DNA of 37,321 nt from DASWUZ01 sp036401375 (GCA_036401375.1 DASWVB010000032.1:1-37321), one strand, 5' to 3'. Counted from the first letter of the stretch, positions 15,300-24,957 are shown. Translations and numbers: made by a program. Notes: generated by a model not told the origin, from the letters alone.

Positions 15300-16160
15300 T
15301 TGGAAGTACACCTGATCGACGGCACCTACGAACTCTTTCGTCACTACCATGCGCTGCCCGCGGTGCTCGACAGCGGCGGAATGGAGGTGGCGGCGGTACG
15401 CGGGGTTGTAAGTTCGGTGCTGAGCATGGTGAGTGGAGGGGCCACGCACATCGCGGTCGCGACCGACCATGTGATCGAGTCATTTCGAAACGATCTTTGG
15501 CCGGGCTACAAGACGGGGGCGGGGATCGAGCCTGACCTGCTTGCGCAGTTCCCGCTGCTTGAAGAGGCTCTGACGGCGCTTGGAGTCGTGGTGTGGCCGA
15601 TGGTCGAGTGGGAGGCCGACGACGCGCTCGCCAGCGGGGCCGAGTCTGCGGCGGCGGATGAACGCGTCGAGCGCGTCTTCATCTGCACCCCTGATAAAGA
15701 CCTCGCGCAGTGTGTGCGCGGGACGCGGGTAGTGCAGATGGACCGGCGCAAGCGCGTGGTGCGCGACGAGGCCGGGGTGGTTGCCAGGTTTGGCGTGATG
15801 CCCGCTTCGATCCCGGATTATCTGGCGCTGGTTGGCGATGCGGCTGACGGCTTTCCGGGGCTGCCGGGGTGGGGCGCGAAGTCCGCTGCCGCAGTGCTGG
15901 CGCGCTTCCTGCATGTCGAATCGATCCCGACCGATTGGCGTCAATGGAATGTCGATGTCGTGAGCCCGAGATCGCTGGCGGCTACCCTCGCGTCCAGTCG
16001 CGATCTGGCTTTGCTCTTCCGCGACCTGGCGACTCTGCGTACGCAGATCCCGCTGTTCAACTCTGTGGACGAGCTGCGCTGGGAGGGCGCGACGGCTGCG
16101 TTTGCGGTCATGGCTGAGCGGCTCGACGCCTCCATGCGCAAGAGTTCGACGCCGGCTTGA
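15300..16160 (+). CDS. 5'-3' exonuclease (flap endonuclease-like)
   Basis: 286 residues from TTG 15300 with a GGGGG site just upstream. The N-terminal PIN-like domain carries the acidic metal-binding residues typical of the family: LIDGTYELFRHY at the start, EWEADDALAS near 105, and FICTPDKDLAQCV near 130. The H3TH DNA-binding segment is GDAADGFPGLPGWGAKSAAAVL. It matches the stand-alone version of the DNA polymerase I 5' nuclease and is probably involved in removing RNA primers or flaps, acting in the cytosol. It follows the DUF2277 gene by 35 nt and may be co-transcribed. Confidence 0.85.
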   Translation: MEVHLIDGTYELFRHYHALPAVLDSGGMEVAAVRGVVSSVLSMVSGGATHIAVATDHVIESFRNDLWPGYKTGAGIEPDLLAQFPLLEEALTALGVVVWPMVEWEADDALASGAESAAADERVERVFICTPDKDLAQCVRGTRVVQMDRRKRVVRDEAGVVARFGVMPASIPDYLALVGDAADGFPGLPGWGAKSAAAVLARFLHVESIPTDWRQWNVDVVSPRSLAATLASSRDLALLFRDLATLRTQIPLFNSVDELRWEGATAAFAVMAERLDASMRKSSTPA

Positions 16161-16210
16161 GTCACGCATTGCGGACGGGAGTGCTGACGGGAAATGCCAG
16201 CCGGAGATAG

Positions 16211-16504
16211 CTAACCTGGGGGTAGCAGCGACTCGACCAGCGCGGACCACTCCTCGTTGAGTGCCGCTCGATGGTGCTCGCGTCCGGAGCGGGCGTACCA
16301 GTAGTCCGCGTTCGACGCCGCGCCCTCTTTGCGGTGCAGGTAGGCGTGGACTGCCATTCCCTGGCGGGTCTCGAGCTCATCGACCAGGGCGTGCGCGCGG
16401 GGCCAGTCGCCCTTCGCGTCCCACCAGAGGGCGGCGAGTGGAGCGGCCAGGGCTGGGCCGGGCTGTTCGTGTGCCAGCGACGCTTTGAATTGTTCGAGAT
16501 TGAT
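16211..16504 (-). CDS. Small conserved-looking protein with apparent ATC start
   Basis: 97 residues. The frame reads NLEQFKASLAHEQ, then LAALWWDAKGDWPRAHALVD, AVHAYLHRKEG and NADYWYARSGREHHRA, a coherent soluble protein that I recall as a common acidobacterial/proteobacterial small protein of unknown function that begins MNLxxFK. In this window the codon at that position (16502-16504 on the plus strand, GAT) reads ATC on the minus strand, with a GAGG site 5 nt upstream. No ATG, GTG or TTG occurs between it and the in-frame stop further upstream. It is either initiated at a rare AUC or inactivated by loss of its start. Confidence 0.6.
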   Translation of the reverse strand: MNLEQFKASLAHEQPGPALAAPLAALWWDAKGDWPRAHALVDELETRQGMAVHAYLHRKEGAASNADYWYARSGREHHRAALNEEWSALVESLLPPG

Positions 16505-16789
16505 GAAGACCTCGCAACGCGCAGGGCTAGATATGCACGGCTAGAACGCAGAACAGAATGCGGGCAACAAATACGCGCAACGAAAAATGCACGACAAGGC
16601 GGCGACTCGATTTTAAACAACTCGGCCATTTCTGCGAAAGGCGATAAAGCTGCGACCGGTCTCGTGATCTGATAAGGGTGCAGACCGGGTGACCGAGCGT
16701 CGCCTCTCGTTCGGGCTTGTATCGTGGGAGGCGCGAACGAAGTTCAGAAGCGGAGTGCAGCGGGCTGGAAGGAAAGGGCGGGTAGAGCT

Positions 16790-17140
16790 ATGACCTCGAT
16801 CAAACTCCACGAGAAGCTCGCATCGTTCTCTGAGCAGTGGTCGCCAAAGATCGTGGCCAGCTACAACGGCAACGATGTGATGGTGGTGAAGGTGCAGGGC
16901 GAGTTTGTCTGGCACGCGCATCCTGAGACGGACGACTTCTTCCTGGTTTTGAAGGGTAATCTCACCATCCAGTTGAGGGAGGGTGAGGTGCATCTCGGCC
17001 CAGGCGATCTATACGTCGTTCCCCGCGGGGTCGAGCACAGGCCGGTCGCGGCGGAGGAGGTTCATCTGCTGCTGATCGAGCCCGCCGGCACGCCCAATAC
17101 GGGGGACTCGGCGACTGCCGCGATCAAGGGATTCATCTGA
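16790..17140 (+). CDS. Cupin domain protein
   Basis: 116 residues from ATG 16790, preceded by GGAAAGGG; the frame is open further upstream but without homology. It has the two cupin motifs: GEFVWHAHPETDDFFLVLKG (His-x-His ... Glu-type metal site) and GPGDLYVVPRGVEHRPVA. It is a single beta-barrel, cytosolic, about the usual length for the small stand-alone cupins found across soil bacteria. The ligand cannot be told from sequence. No operon partner is evident. Confidence 0.88.
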   Translation: MTSIKLHEKLASFSEQWSPKIVASYNGNDVMVVKVQGEFVWHAHPETDDFFLVLKGNLTIQLREGEVHLGPGDLYVVPRGVEHRPVAAEEVHLLLIEPAGTPNTGDSATAAIKGFI

Positions 17141-17477
17141 CCGCGGAGAATTTCCTCGGAATCGCTGCATGTTGGGACGCGGCGCCGCGCAAAGATCGAT
17201 GGCAGACATCGACCGAGGAGCACGCGCATGCTGGAGCAGCTTCGCAGTCCTGGCGTACACACGGACGAGTCGTTGTACCCGGATCGACGTCGGACAAACG
17301 CATCTGACTCCTGCGAGGGCCGCAACCAGGGGCGTACCGGCTGCCATCGCGTAAAATGGGGTGTTTGGCCTTAAGGGGCGCTGAGGGTGGCAGCGGGACG
17401 CCTGTCCAGGACGGCGGCTTGAGTCATCCCCGGGTCATCTGGAATCTAAAGAATCAATCAACGGAACGGAGCTACTC
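17141..17477. other. Gene-free stretch before lpdA
   Basis: 337 bp between the cupin gene and lpdA. Short frames exist on both strands, but none has a ribosome site with a convincing protein. It should contain the lpdA promoter and leader; I could not identify a clear -35/-10 pair or a riboswitch-like fold by eye. Confidence 0.4.
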
Positions 17478-18914
17478 TTGGCAGAGATTATCTATGATGT
17501 TGCGATCATCGGCGGCGGGCCTGCGGGGTATACGGCAGCGATCCGCGCCGGGCAGTACGGCCTTAAAGTGGCACTGATCGAGATGACCGACAAGCTGGGC
17601 GGCACGTGCCTGCACTGGGGCTGCATCCCGACCAAGACGCTGCTCTTCAGCGCCGAGTTGTGGGACCACTTCAAGCACGCGAAGGACTACGGGATCGACG
17701 GCGTCGGCGAGCTCAAGGTGAACTGGCCGCAGGTGCTCGCGCGCAAGAACCAGATCATCGCGAAGCACGTGAAAGGGCTCGACTTCCTGATGCGGAAGAA
17801 CAAGGTTACGACCTTTGAGGGCTACGGACGGCTGTCGGGCCCGGCGAAGGACGGCGTGCACACTGTCGAGGTCTACACCGAGGGTGGTGGCGGCGCGGCG
17901 GGCGAACTGAACCTGGTGAAGGCGAAGAATGTGATGATCGCGACCGGCTCCGATGCGAAGATGCTGCCGGGAATCGAGGCCGATTCGCGGATCCTGACCA
18001 ACATCGAGATCCTCAACCTGACGCAGATTCCCAAGTCGCTGATCATCATCGGCGCGGGCGCGGTGGGGGTTGAGTTCGGATCGATCTTCAACAGCTTCGG
18101 CTGCGCGATCACGATCGTCGAGTACCTGCCGCGCCTGGTGCCGGCGGAGGACGAGGAGATCAGCAAGGAGTTGACCCGGACGTTCAAGAAGCGCGGCATC
18201 GAGATCAACACCGGCGCGAAGGTGGAGAAGGTGGAGCGTACGGCGGAAGGGGTCAAGGTGACGTTTACCGCCTCCGACGGCAAGCAGGTCGTCAAAGAGG
18301 CAGAGAAGGTGCTGGTCGCCGTGGGCCGCGCGCCGCGTACCGACAACATCGGTCTCGATCGCACGAAGATCGTAGCAGAGCGCGGATTCATCAAGACGGA
18401 CGCCTTTCAGCAGACGGAGGAGCCGGGTATTTACGCCATCGGCGACATCGTGGCCGGGCTGCCGCAGCTGGCGCACGGCGGCGCGATGGCGGGCATGGTC
18501 GCGGCGGCGAAGATTGCGGGCAAATATGCGCGGCCGATCAAGCGGGAGCGCATTCCGGCCTGCACCTATACCGAGCCGCAGATCGGCAGCGTCGGTCTGA
18601 CGGAGGCGATGGCGAGGGAGCGCGGCTTCGAGATCAAGGTGGGCAAGTTTCCCTTTGCCGGCAATTCGAAGGCCTCGATCGTGGGTTCGCATGAGGGGTT
18701 TATCAAGGTGATCGCCGAGGCGAAGTATGGAGAGGTGCTGGGGGTGCACATCATCGGGCCGCAGGCTACGGAGTTGATCGCCGAGGCGGTGGTGGCGATG
18801 GAGGGAGAGATGACGATCGAGGAGCTGATGTTCACCATCCACGCTCATCCCACGCTGGCCGAGGGCATGCTGGATGCGTTCGCCAGTGTTGAGGGCATGT
18901 CTATCAATGCTTGA
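17478..18914 (+). CDS. lpdA: Dihydrolipoyl dehydrogenase (E3)
   Basis: 478 residues from TTG 17478 (CGGAG site upstream). It re-oxidises dihydrolipoyl groups of 2-oxoacid dehydrogenase complexes with FAD and NAD. GGGPAG at 12-17 binds FAD, and the redox disulfide is Cys44/Cys49 in GGTCLHWGCIPTK. GAGAVGVEFGS is the NAD fold, YAIGDIVAGLPQLAHGG the second FAD motif, and HAHPTLAEG near 457 carries the catalytic His/Glu pair. LipB and an E2 gene lie 1.3-2.4 kb downstream in the same direction, fitting a 2-oxoacid dehydrogenase role. Confidence 0.95.
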   Translation: MAEIIYDVAIIGGGPAGYTAAIRAGQYGLKVALIEMTDKLGGTCLHWGCIPTKTLLFSAELWDHFKHAKDYGIDGVGELKVNWPQVLARKNQIIAKHVKGLDFLMRKNKVTTFEGYGRLSGPAKDGVHTVEVYTEGGGGAAGELNLVKAKNVMIATGSDAKMLPGIEADSRILTNIEILNLTQIPKSLIIIGAGAVGVEFGSIFNSFGCAITIVEYLPRLVPAEDEEISKELTRTFKKRGIEINTGAKVEKVERTAEGVKVTFTASDGKQVVKEAEKVLVAVGRAPRTDNIGLDRTKIVAERGFIKTDAFQQTEEPGIYAIGDIVAGLPQLAHGGAMAGMVAAAKIAGKYARPIKRERIPACTYTEPQIGSVGLTEAMARERGFEIKVGKFPFAGNSKASIVGSHEGFIKVIAEAKYGEVLGVHIIGPQATELIAEAVVAMEGEMTIEELMFTIHAHPTLAEGMLDAFASVEGMSINA

Positions 18915-19004
18915 TTTTAGAGCGACAGTCTTCGTCGCTGTCGGTCGGAAAGCAGCGAAGAGATGTATGCTGAATGCCTCTGTTTCCATTTCGGGAGGTG
19001 CTTC

Positions 19005-19673
19005 GTGAGCATCGCTAAGCCCGCAGTAATCGTCGTGGTTGTGGGACTTAGCGCACTGGTCGGGAGATCCCAATCGACCGCTTCGGACTCGGCTACCGCG
19101 GCGAAACCCTCGCTGAAGGAAACTAGTCAGTGGCTTGAGTCCCACCTCGTGGGGATCAACGCAAAATTCGAACGAACCATTATCCACGTTGCCGATCCAG
19201 GTAAGAAAAAGCCTCAGGTTTCGCGCGAGACGGCAAGTATTTATTCCTGAATCACAGAGGGCAAATGGGAAGGATGCGTGTTAATCGTTACCGACTCGTA
19301 TATCGGCACGGAAGCAGACAAGGGCCCGACCCCCGCAGTATTTCTACAACGACTGTCTCTCGCATACCGCTCGTCGGGTAAAACAAGCGTCATCGGCTCG
19401 CGCTGATTACGCAGGGTTGAATACAGGCTTTGATCAGATCACAAACAGTCCGACGTCTCGATTTGTAATTACCTTGAAAGCCTCGGCGGATGTGGTTACA
19501 TGGAGAGCCCGTCGAACCTATTCTTTGAAACGATAGCCCTCCAGTCGATACCGCGGGGGGCCAAATCAACCATGGAGATTGAGACGGACGATGCGGAGGT
19601 CGTTCCCCGTTTGGTAAAAGCATTCAATCACGCCATTGAACTCTGGCATAGCTCTAAGCCTGAGCCTTTCTGA
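19005..19673 (+). pseudogene. Broken secreted-protein gene (several frame breaks)
   Basis: GTG 19005 has a perfect GGGAGG site and begins a signal peptide (SIAKPAVIVVVVGLSALVGRS), then PSLKETSQWLESHLVG, typical of small secreted acidobacterial proteins. The frame hits TGA at 19248-19250, but sense-like sequence continues in the same frame (ITEGKWEGCVLIVTDSYIG) to TGA 19404-19406. It then continues in a second frame around 19418-19500 (FDQITNSPTSRFVITLK). It ends in a third frame with STMEIETDDAEVVPRLVKAF and NHAIELWHSSKPEPF, the usual C-terminus of the family, at TGA 19671-19673. At least two frameshifts plus a nonsense codon mark it as dead. The intact family has no known function. Confidence 0.65.
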
Positions 19674-19712
19674 GCCGACAATTTAGCGACCCATTCATCA
19701 GGTGCCTCATTG

Positions 19713-19729
19713 AGGTCTCTGGTAGACCT
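19713..19729. promoter_or_regulatory. Inverted repeat upstream of hicBA
   Basis: AGGTCT-CTGGT-AGACCT, perfect 6-bp arms with a 5-nt spacer, 50 nt before hicB. HicB proteins commonly repress their own promoter through such inverted repeats, so this is a candidate operator. Functional assignment is inference. Confidence 0.4.
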
Positions 19730-19778
19730 ACATCCTTCCGACGGGGGGAGGCGTAACATTGGGTGGAGGTAAATTGCC

Positions 19779-19979
19779 ATGACCTATCGGGTAGTTTTGC
19801 AGCATTCCGATGAGGGTTACGCCGTTTCGTGTCCCGGTCTTCCGGGTTGCTGGTCTCAGGGTGAGACTGAGCAGGAAGCGCTGGAAAATATCACGTCGGC
19901 GATAGAAGAGTATCTGGCAGCCATCTCCGATCTCACCGCAGGCAAAGATGTGCGTGAAGTCCAGGTAGCCTTTGCTTGA
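19779..19979 (+). CDS. hicB: HicB family antitoxin
   Basis: 66 residues. YRVVLQHSDEGYAVSCPGLPGCWSQGETEQEALENITSAIEEYL is the HicB partial RNase-H-like fold with the hallmark CPGLPGCWSQG. The protein is short and appears to lack a distinct C-terminal DNA-binding domain, so autoregulation might rest on the complex. The ribosome site GGTGGAGG is strong. The stop overlaps the start of hicA by a few bases. Order here is antitoxin first. Confidence 0.9.
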   Translation: MTYRVVLQHSDEGYAVSCPGLPGCWSQGETEQEALENITSAIEEYLAAISDLTAGKDVREVQVAFA

Positions 19980-20191
19980 AGGGGAAATTGCCGGGCGTAC
20001 CGCACCTGCAGGCTGTGCGAGCGCTGGAACGCGCCGGATACAAGATTCTGAGGCAAAGCAAGCACATCGTCATGTCCAACGGCGAGCGCATTCTGACGAT
20101 CCCCCGAAACAATCCAATCAATGCGTTCACAATGGCTGGCATCGTTCGCTCGGCGGGCTTGAGCATTGAAGAGTTCCGCGAACTTCTTTGA
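19976..20191 (+). CDS. hicA: HicA family toxin (mRNA interferase)
   Basis: 71 residues from TTG 19976, overlapping the hicB stop, which limits toxin output. LPGVPHLQAVRALERAGYKILRQSKHIVM is the dsRBD-like HicA fold with the catalytic His at residue 30. TIPRNNPINAFTMAGIVRSAGLSIEEFREL is its C-terminal half. Members cleave mRNA and are neutralised by HicB. In many relatives the His is in a G-S-H context; here it is S-K-H. The stop codon is directly followed by the lipB ATG with no spacer. Confidence 0.9.
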   Translation: MKGKLPGVPHLQAVRALERAGYKILRQSKHIVMSNGERILTIPRNNPINAFTMAGIVRSAGLSIEEFRELL

Positions 20192-21085
20192 ATGCTGAAT
20201 TACCTCTATCTCGGGCGGGTAGATTTTTTGGCGGCGCTGGAGCTGCAGCGGCGGCTGGTCGAGCTGCGCCACTCGGGCGAGGTCGGCAACGTGCTGCTGC
20301 TGCTGGAGCACCCGCCGGTGCTCACGCTGGGGCGCAATGCGCAGCGCAGTAACATCATTGCGAGCGATGCGGAGCTGGAGCGGCGCGGCGTCGGGGTCCA
20401 CGAGATCAATCGCGGTGGAGACGTCACCTACCACGGCCCCGGTCAGCTGGTCGGCTATCCCATCTTTGACCTGCGCAGCTTTTCGGGCCTCGAAGGCTCA
20501 TCGGGGCGGCTGGGTCCGGTCGGCTATGTGCGGCTGGTGGAAGAGGCGCTGATCCGGTTCTGCGCCAGCTACGGCGTCCTTACGCAGCGAATTGCGGGGC
20601 GCACAGGGGTATGGACGCGCCCCGCCGCTCCGGTCGTGGCCTCAAGTCGTGGCGACGGCAGCAACGTGATTTGCGAGAAGAAGATTGCGGCCATCGGGGT
20701 TCACATCTCGCGGGGCATCACCTCGCACGGCCTGGCGCTGAACCTCACTGCGGACCTGCGCGATTTTGAGCTGATCGTGCCGTGCGGCATCGCGGATCGC
20801 AGCGTCACGAGCCTCGAGCTCGAGATCGACTCCGCCAGCCACCCCATGCCCGGTCTTGAAGAGGCTGCTAACCAGGTGGCCCGGCAGTTCGGACGCGTGT
20901 TTGAGGCGCAGGTGCTTCGCCTCGACTCTCTGCGCGCACTTCACCCTGGTCTGCCGGAGCTTGAGAGCTCTTCAGCCGCTGCTGCTGTCGATGCTGCTGC
21001 ACCGGCCACTCCCGAGGACACCCCGATGCGCATCCCAAAGGAGTTGAGGCGCCTGCACGGGGAAGAAGACTCGTTCCGGGTATGA
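20192..21085 (+). CDS. lipB: Octanoyl-[acyl-carrier-protein]-protein N-octanoyltransferase
   Basis: Moves octanoyl groups from ACP to lipoyl domains, the first step of lipoate synthesis. The 297-residue protein has RGGDVTYHGPGQ (74-85), the catalytic Lys164 in KKIAAIGVHISRG, and the catalytic Cys198 in LIVPCGIADRSVTSLE. The last ~60 residues are Ala/Ser-rich and extend beyond the family core. ATG 20192 touches the hicA TGA, and no clear ribosome site precedes it, so its translation may depend on ribosomes finishing hicA. Its likely substrate, a two-lipoyl E2, is encoded next. Confidence 0.94.
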   Translation: MLNYLYLGRVDFLAALELQRRLVELRHSGEVGNVLLLLEHPPVLTLGRNAQRSNIIASDAELERRGVGVHEINRGGDVTYHGPGQLVGYPIFDLRSFSGLEGSSGRLGPVGYVRLVEEALIRFCASYGVLTQRIAGRTGVWTRPAAPVVASSRGDGSNVICEKKIAAIGVHISRGITSHGLALNLTADLRDFELIVPCGIADRSVTSLELEIDSASHPMPGLEEAANQVARQFGRVFEAQVLRLDSLRALHPGLPELESSSAAAAVDAAAPATPEDTPMRIPKELRRLHGEEDSFRV

Positions 21086-21266
21086 GCTGCTGAAGGGCGC
21101 CCCCGGTGCTTCGCCTCCACCCTGCAGGAAAAGACCGGCGAGAAAGATGCGCGCGCTCCTGGGCCGCGATGCTGCCAGTGCCAGCGATGCGGCGGAGCCC
21201 GGCGGTGCGATTTATAATCCTGACTGCGACAGTTCGAGTAGACCAGCAACCGATGGAAAGGAATAC

Positions 21267-23108
21267 ATGCCGACGGATGTAATCATGCCCCAGATGGGGG
21301 AGTCGATCTTCGAGGGCACCATCACCAAGTGGCTCAAGAAGCCGGGCGACACGATCGAGCGGGACGAGCCGCTGTTCGAGATTTCGACGGACAAGGTCGA
21401 CGCAGAGATTCCGTCGCCGACCGGCGGCGTGCTGATGGAGATCAAGGTGGTCGAGGGCGCGACGGTGCAGATCAACACCGTGGTCGCGGTGATCGGCGAG
21501 GAGGGCAGCGTGCCCGCTGCCGCGGCGCCCGTGGTCGCAGTCGTACCCGCCTCTGCTGCACAGGCCCAGGCGGACGGCGTGCCGGCTGCGGCGAAGCCGG
21601 ATCCAGCCTCAGCAAAGGGGCCTGAGCCCGCTCCGGGAGCGGCAGGGCTTGACGTGATCATGCCGCAGATGGGCGAGTCCATCTTTGAGGGCACGATCAC
21701 CAAGTGGCTCAAGCAGGTCGGAGACACGGTACAGCGCGATGAACCGCTGTTCGAGATTTCGACGGACAAGGTCGATGCGGAGATTCCCTCGCCCGAAGCT
21801 GGAGTGCTGACCGAGATCAAGGTGCAGGCGGGATCGACGGTCCAGATCAACACGGTGGTTGCGGTGATCGGCGGCTCCGGGACTGCTCAGGGCTCTGGCG
21901 CTGCTCAAAGTTCCGGCGCTGCTCAGGGCGCTGTGGGCGCAAGCGCCGTCGGGCAGACGGCGGCCGCGCCGAGCCCGGTCGGTGAGACGGAGATCGACAC
22001 GACCAAGCCTGCCCCGGCGGCCGCGAAGGCCGGTATGGATGCAGCGGTTGCAGCGCAGACGGAGGCGCTGCCTGACCTCGGGTCGGGTTCCGAGCAGAGC
22101 CGTGTGCGTTCGTCACCGCTGGTGCGGCGCATTGCCAAGGACAATAACCTGGATCTGGGACAGGTGAAGGGCACGGGCTCCGCTGGTCGGGTCACGAAAG
22201 AGAATGTGCTGAAGTTTCTGGCGGAGAAGGGCGCCGGCCCGGCTGCGGCGACTTCGGCTGGGACGGCTCCGGCTTCACGTCCGGCGGTCTCTGCACCTGC
22301 GGCTGCTCCGGCTGCACCTGCTCCGGCTGCTCCGGCTCCTGCTCCGGCTGCTGCCGCTGCTGCTGCGCCCGCGCCGGCGGCAGCGTCCGCGGCGACCCCG
22401 CAGCCGGGCGAGCTGGTACCGCTCACCAGGATGCGCGGCATTATTGCGCAACGCATGGTCGACTCCAAGCGCATCAGCCCGCACGTTCACACCTGCTTCA
22501 AGATCGACCTGACGAGGATCGTGCGGCTGCGCGAGAAAGAGAAGACGAAGTACGAGCAGAGGAACGGCGTCAAGCTGACGTATATGCCGTTCATCACGCG
22601 CGCCATCATCGCCACGCTGCGCAAGATGCCGATCGTGAATGCATCGATGGAGGGCGAGGCGATCCGCTACCACCAGAACGTGAACATCGGCATCGCGGTC
22701 GCGCTCGACTGGGGGCTGATCGTGCCGGTGATCAAGCAGGCGGAGGAGAAGAGCTTTCTCGGGATCGCGCGCGCGATCGCCGATCTTGCGGCGCGTGCGC
22801 GCGCCAAGAAGCTGAAGCCGGACGAGGTCGGATCGGGCACGTTTACCATCACGAATCCGGGCATCTTCGGCGAGCAGTTTGGTACGCCGATCATCAACCA
22901 GCCGGAGAGCGCGATCCTCGGCGTGGGCGGCCTCTTCAAGGAGGCGACGGTGATCACCGATGAGGGCGGGTCCGATTCGATTGCGATTCGGAGCATCATC
23001 CGGCTGACGCTCGGCTTCGATCACCGCACCGTCGACGGTGCGGACGCGGGCAAGTTCATGGCCGAGGTGAAGAAGTACCTGGAGAACTGGAGCGAGGACA
23101 TCGGCTAG
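21267..23108 (+). CDS. sucB: Dihydrolipoamide acyltransferase, E2 of a 2-oxoacid dehydrogenase
   Basis: 613 residues from ATG 21267 (GAAAGGAA site). It has two lipoyl domains with the lipoylated lysines in STDKVDAEIPSP (Lys43 and Lys168) and a peripheral subunit-binding domain near 280-318 (SSPLVRRIAKDNNLDLGQVK). A long Ala/Pro linker follows, then a catalytic domain ending LGFDHRTVDGADAGKF (His586). The transferase reaction moves acyl groups from lipoyl to CoA. Whether the complex is 2-oxoglutarate, branched-chain or pyruvate dehydrogenase cannot be fixed from this gene alone; the STDKVDAEIPSP form with a two-lipoyl chain is typical of the sucB-like proteins of actinobacteria and acidobacteria. 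No E1 is in the window. Confidence 0.88.
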   Translation: MPTDVIMPQMGESIFEGTITKWLKKPGDTIERDEPLFEISTDKVDAEIPSPTGGVLMEIKVVEGATVQINTVVAVIGEEGSVPAAAAPVVAVVPASAAQAQADGVPAAAKPDPASAKGPEPAPGAAGLDVIMPQMGESIFEGTITKWLKQVGDTVQRDEPLFEISTDKVDAEIPSPEAGVLTEIKVQAGSTVQINTVVAVIGGSGTAQGSGAAQSSGAAQGAVGASAVGQTAAAPSPVGETEIDTTKPAPAAAKAGMDAAVAAQTEALPDLGSGSEQSRVRSSPLVRRIAKDNNLDLGQVKGTGSAGRVTKENVLKFLAEKGAGPAAATSAGTAPASRPAVSAPAAAPAAPAPAAPAPAPAAAAAAAPAPAAASAATPQPGELVPLTRMRGIIAQRMVDSKRISPHVHTCFKIDLTRIVRLREKEKTKYEQRNGVKLTYMPFITRAIIATLRKMPIVNASMEGEAIRYHQNVNIGIAVALDWGLIVPVIKQAEEKSFLGIARAIADLAARARAKKLKPDEVGSGTFTITNPGIFGEQFGTPIINQPESAILGVGGLFKEATVITDEGGSDSIAIRSIIRLTLGFDHRTVDGADAGKFMAEVKKYLENWSEDIG

Positions 23109-23198
23109 GGTACGATCCAGAGGCCAACCTCGTCTGAATGGAGCGGGTGGCCCGCGTCTCGCCTCCAAGGCGTGGGATCAGCAGGCGCAGGGGGCTGC

Positions 23199-23225
23199 AC
23201 AGCATGGTTAAGATACCGATGCTGT
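23199..23225. terminator. Hairpin between convergent E2 and purK genes
   Basis: ACAGCAT at 23199-23205 pairs with ATGCTGT at 23219-23225, with inner GGT/ACC pairing, followed on the plus strand by a T-rich stretch (TGCTTGTTT). It lies between the two convergent stops at 23108 and 23267, where a terminator is expected. Confidence 0.4.
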
Positions 23226-23266
23226 TGCTTGTTTGGTGGCGGCCTGCTTGAGCGGGGCCGATATTG

Positions 23267-24450
23267 TCACAGTCGCTGTTGCGCATCCAGCACGCGCTTG
23301 ACGGCTTCCTGCGGGGTGGAGCCGACGGCTGACAGGTGGCCCATCTTACGGCCTCTGCGCGGGGTGTGTTTCTCGTAGAGGTGCAGGCGCACACCGGGCA
23401 CTTCAAGAGCGAGATCGAAGCGGGGCTCCGCATCCGTATTGCCCTCGGCGGCGCGATCGATCCACAGGTCACCGAGCAGGTTCGCGATGGCGCAGGGGCG
23501 CAGCAGGTCGACATCGCCCAGCGGCAGATCGCAGATGGCGCGCACCACCTGTTCAAACTGGCCGGTAACGCAGGCGCGCTCGCTCGCGTGGTAGCTGTTA
23601 TGGGGGCGCGGAGCCATCTCGTTGATCAGCAGCTCTCCATCCGGGGTGAGAAACATCTCCACGCAGAGCAGGCCCTCGACGGCGAGCGCCGCGGTCAGAT
23701 CGGCGGCGATCCGCTGCGCCCTCTGCTCCAACTGGTCAGGGATCGAAGAGGGGATCACGCTCCAGGCCAGTATCTGGCGCTCATGATGGTTCCACGCAGA
23801 GGGAAAGCTCTTCACCTCGCCGCCTGGCGAACGGGCGACCATCACGGAGATTTCGCGTTCGAAGGGAACGGCGCGTTCGACGATCGAGGGCACTCCATCG
23901 AGGGTTGACCAGACCTGCTGCACGCCGGCCTCGAGCTTTGCGGGGTCAGCGTCGAAGGCGATCCTGGCCTGGCCGCGGCCGTCGTATCCGCCGCGCGCCG
24001 TCTTCACAAAGCAGCGGCCGCCGAGTTCGACTACCGCCGCCTTCAACTCCTCGGCCGAGGTGGCGGCGCGGTAGGGTCCAACCGGGAAGCCATGGTCTCG
24101 CAGCCAATTCTTTTGCAGGATGCGGTCCTGGACGATGCGCAGCAGAGCCGCGCCGGGCCGCATCGGGGCATACTTCGCGGCAATCTCGAGGCACTCGAGC
24201 GCGACCTGCTCGATCTCGAGGGTGACTACATCGCTGCCGCGCGCGAGGTTGGTGGCGGCGCGGGCGTCGTCCCACGATCCCTCAAAGCATGCGTCGACGA
24301 CGAAGCGCGCGGGGCAGGAGGGATTGGGATCCATGACCTGGACGCGGTAGCCGAGCGAGCGGGCCGCCATCGCGGTCATGCGGCCGAGCTGGCCTCCACC
24401 GAGTATGCCGATCGTCGAGCCGGGAAGAACGGGGCGGGGCAGGATCGCGC

Positions 24451-24454
<4 letters not shown>
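23267..24454 (-). CDS. purK: 5-(carboxyamino)imidazole ribonucleotide synthase
   Basis: Makes N5-CAIR from AIR, bicarbonate and ATP in purine synthesis. 395 residues, ATP-grasp: IGILGGGQLGRMTAMAARSLGY at the start, then GRCFVKTARGGYDGRGQARI (ATP-binding) and VERAVPFEREISVMVARS. CVEMFLTPDGELLINEMAPRPHNSYH is the metal and substrate region. The start overlaps the purE stop by 4 nt, so the two are coupled in the usual purEK order. Confidence 0.95.

Positions 24455-24957
<503 letters not shown>

Noticed and set aside
16162..16629. 155-codon minus-strand frame opposite 16211-16504
   Set aside because: Its composition (Ser/Arg/Thr-rich) is that of a frame shadow; the frame with LWWDAKGDWPRAHALVDELE is clearly the coding one.
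17472..19187. 571-codon minus-strand frame opposite lpdA
   Set aside because: Low-complexity His/Arg/Asp-rich shadow; lpdA on the plus strand is complete with all motifs.
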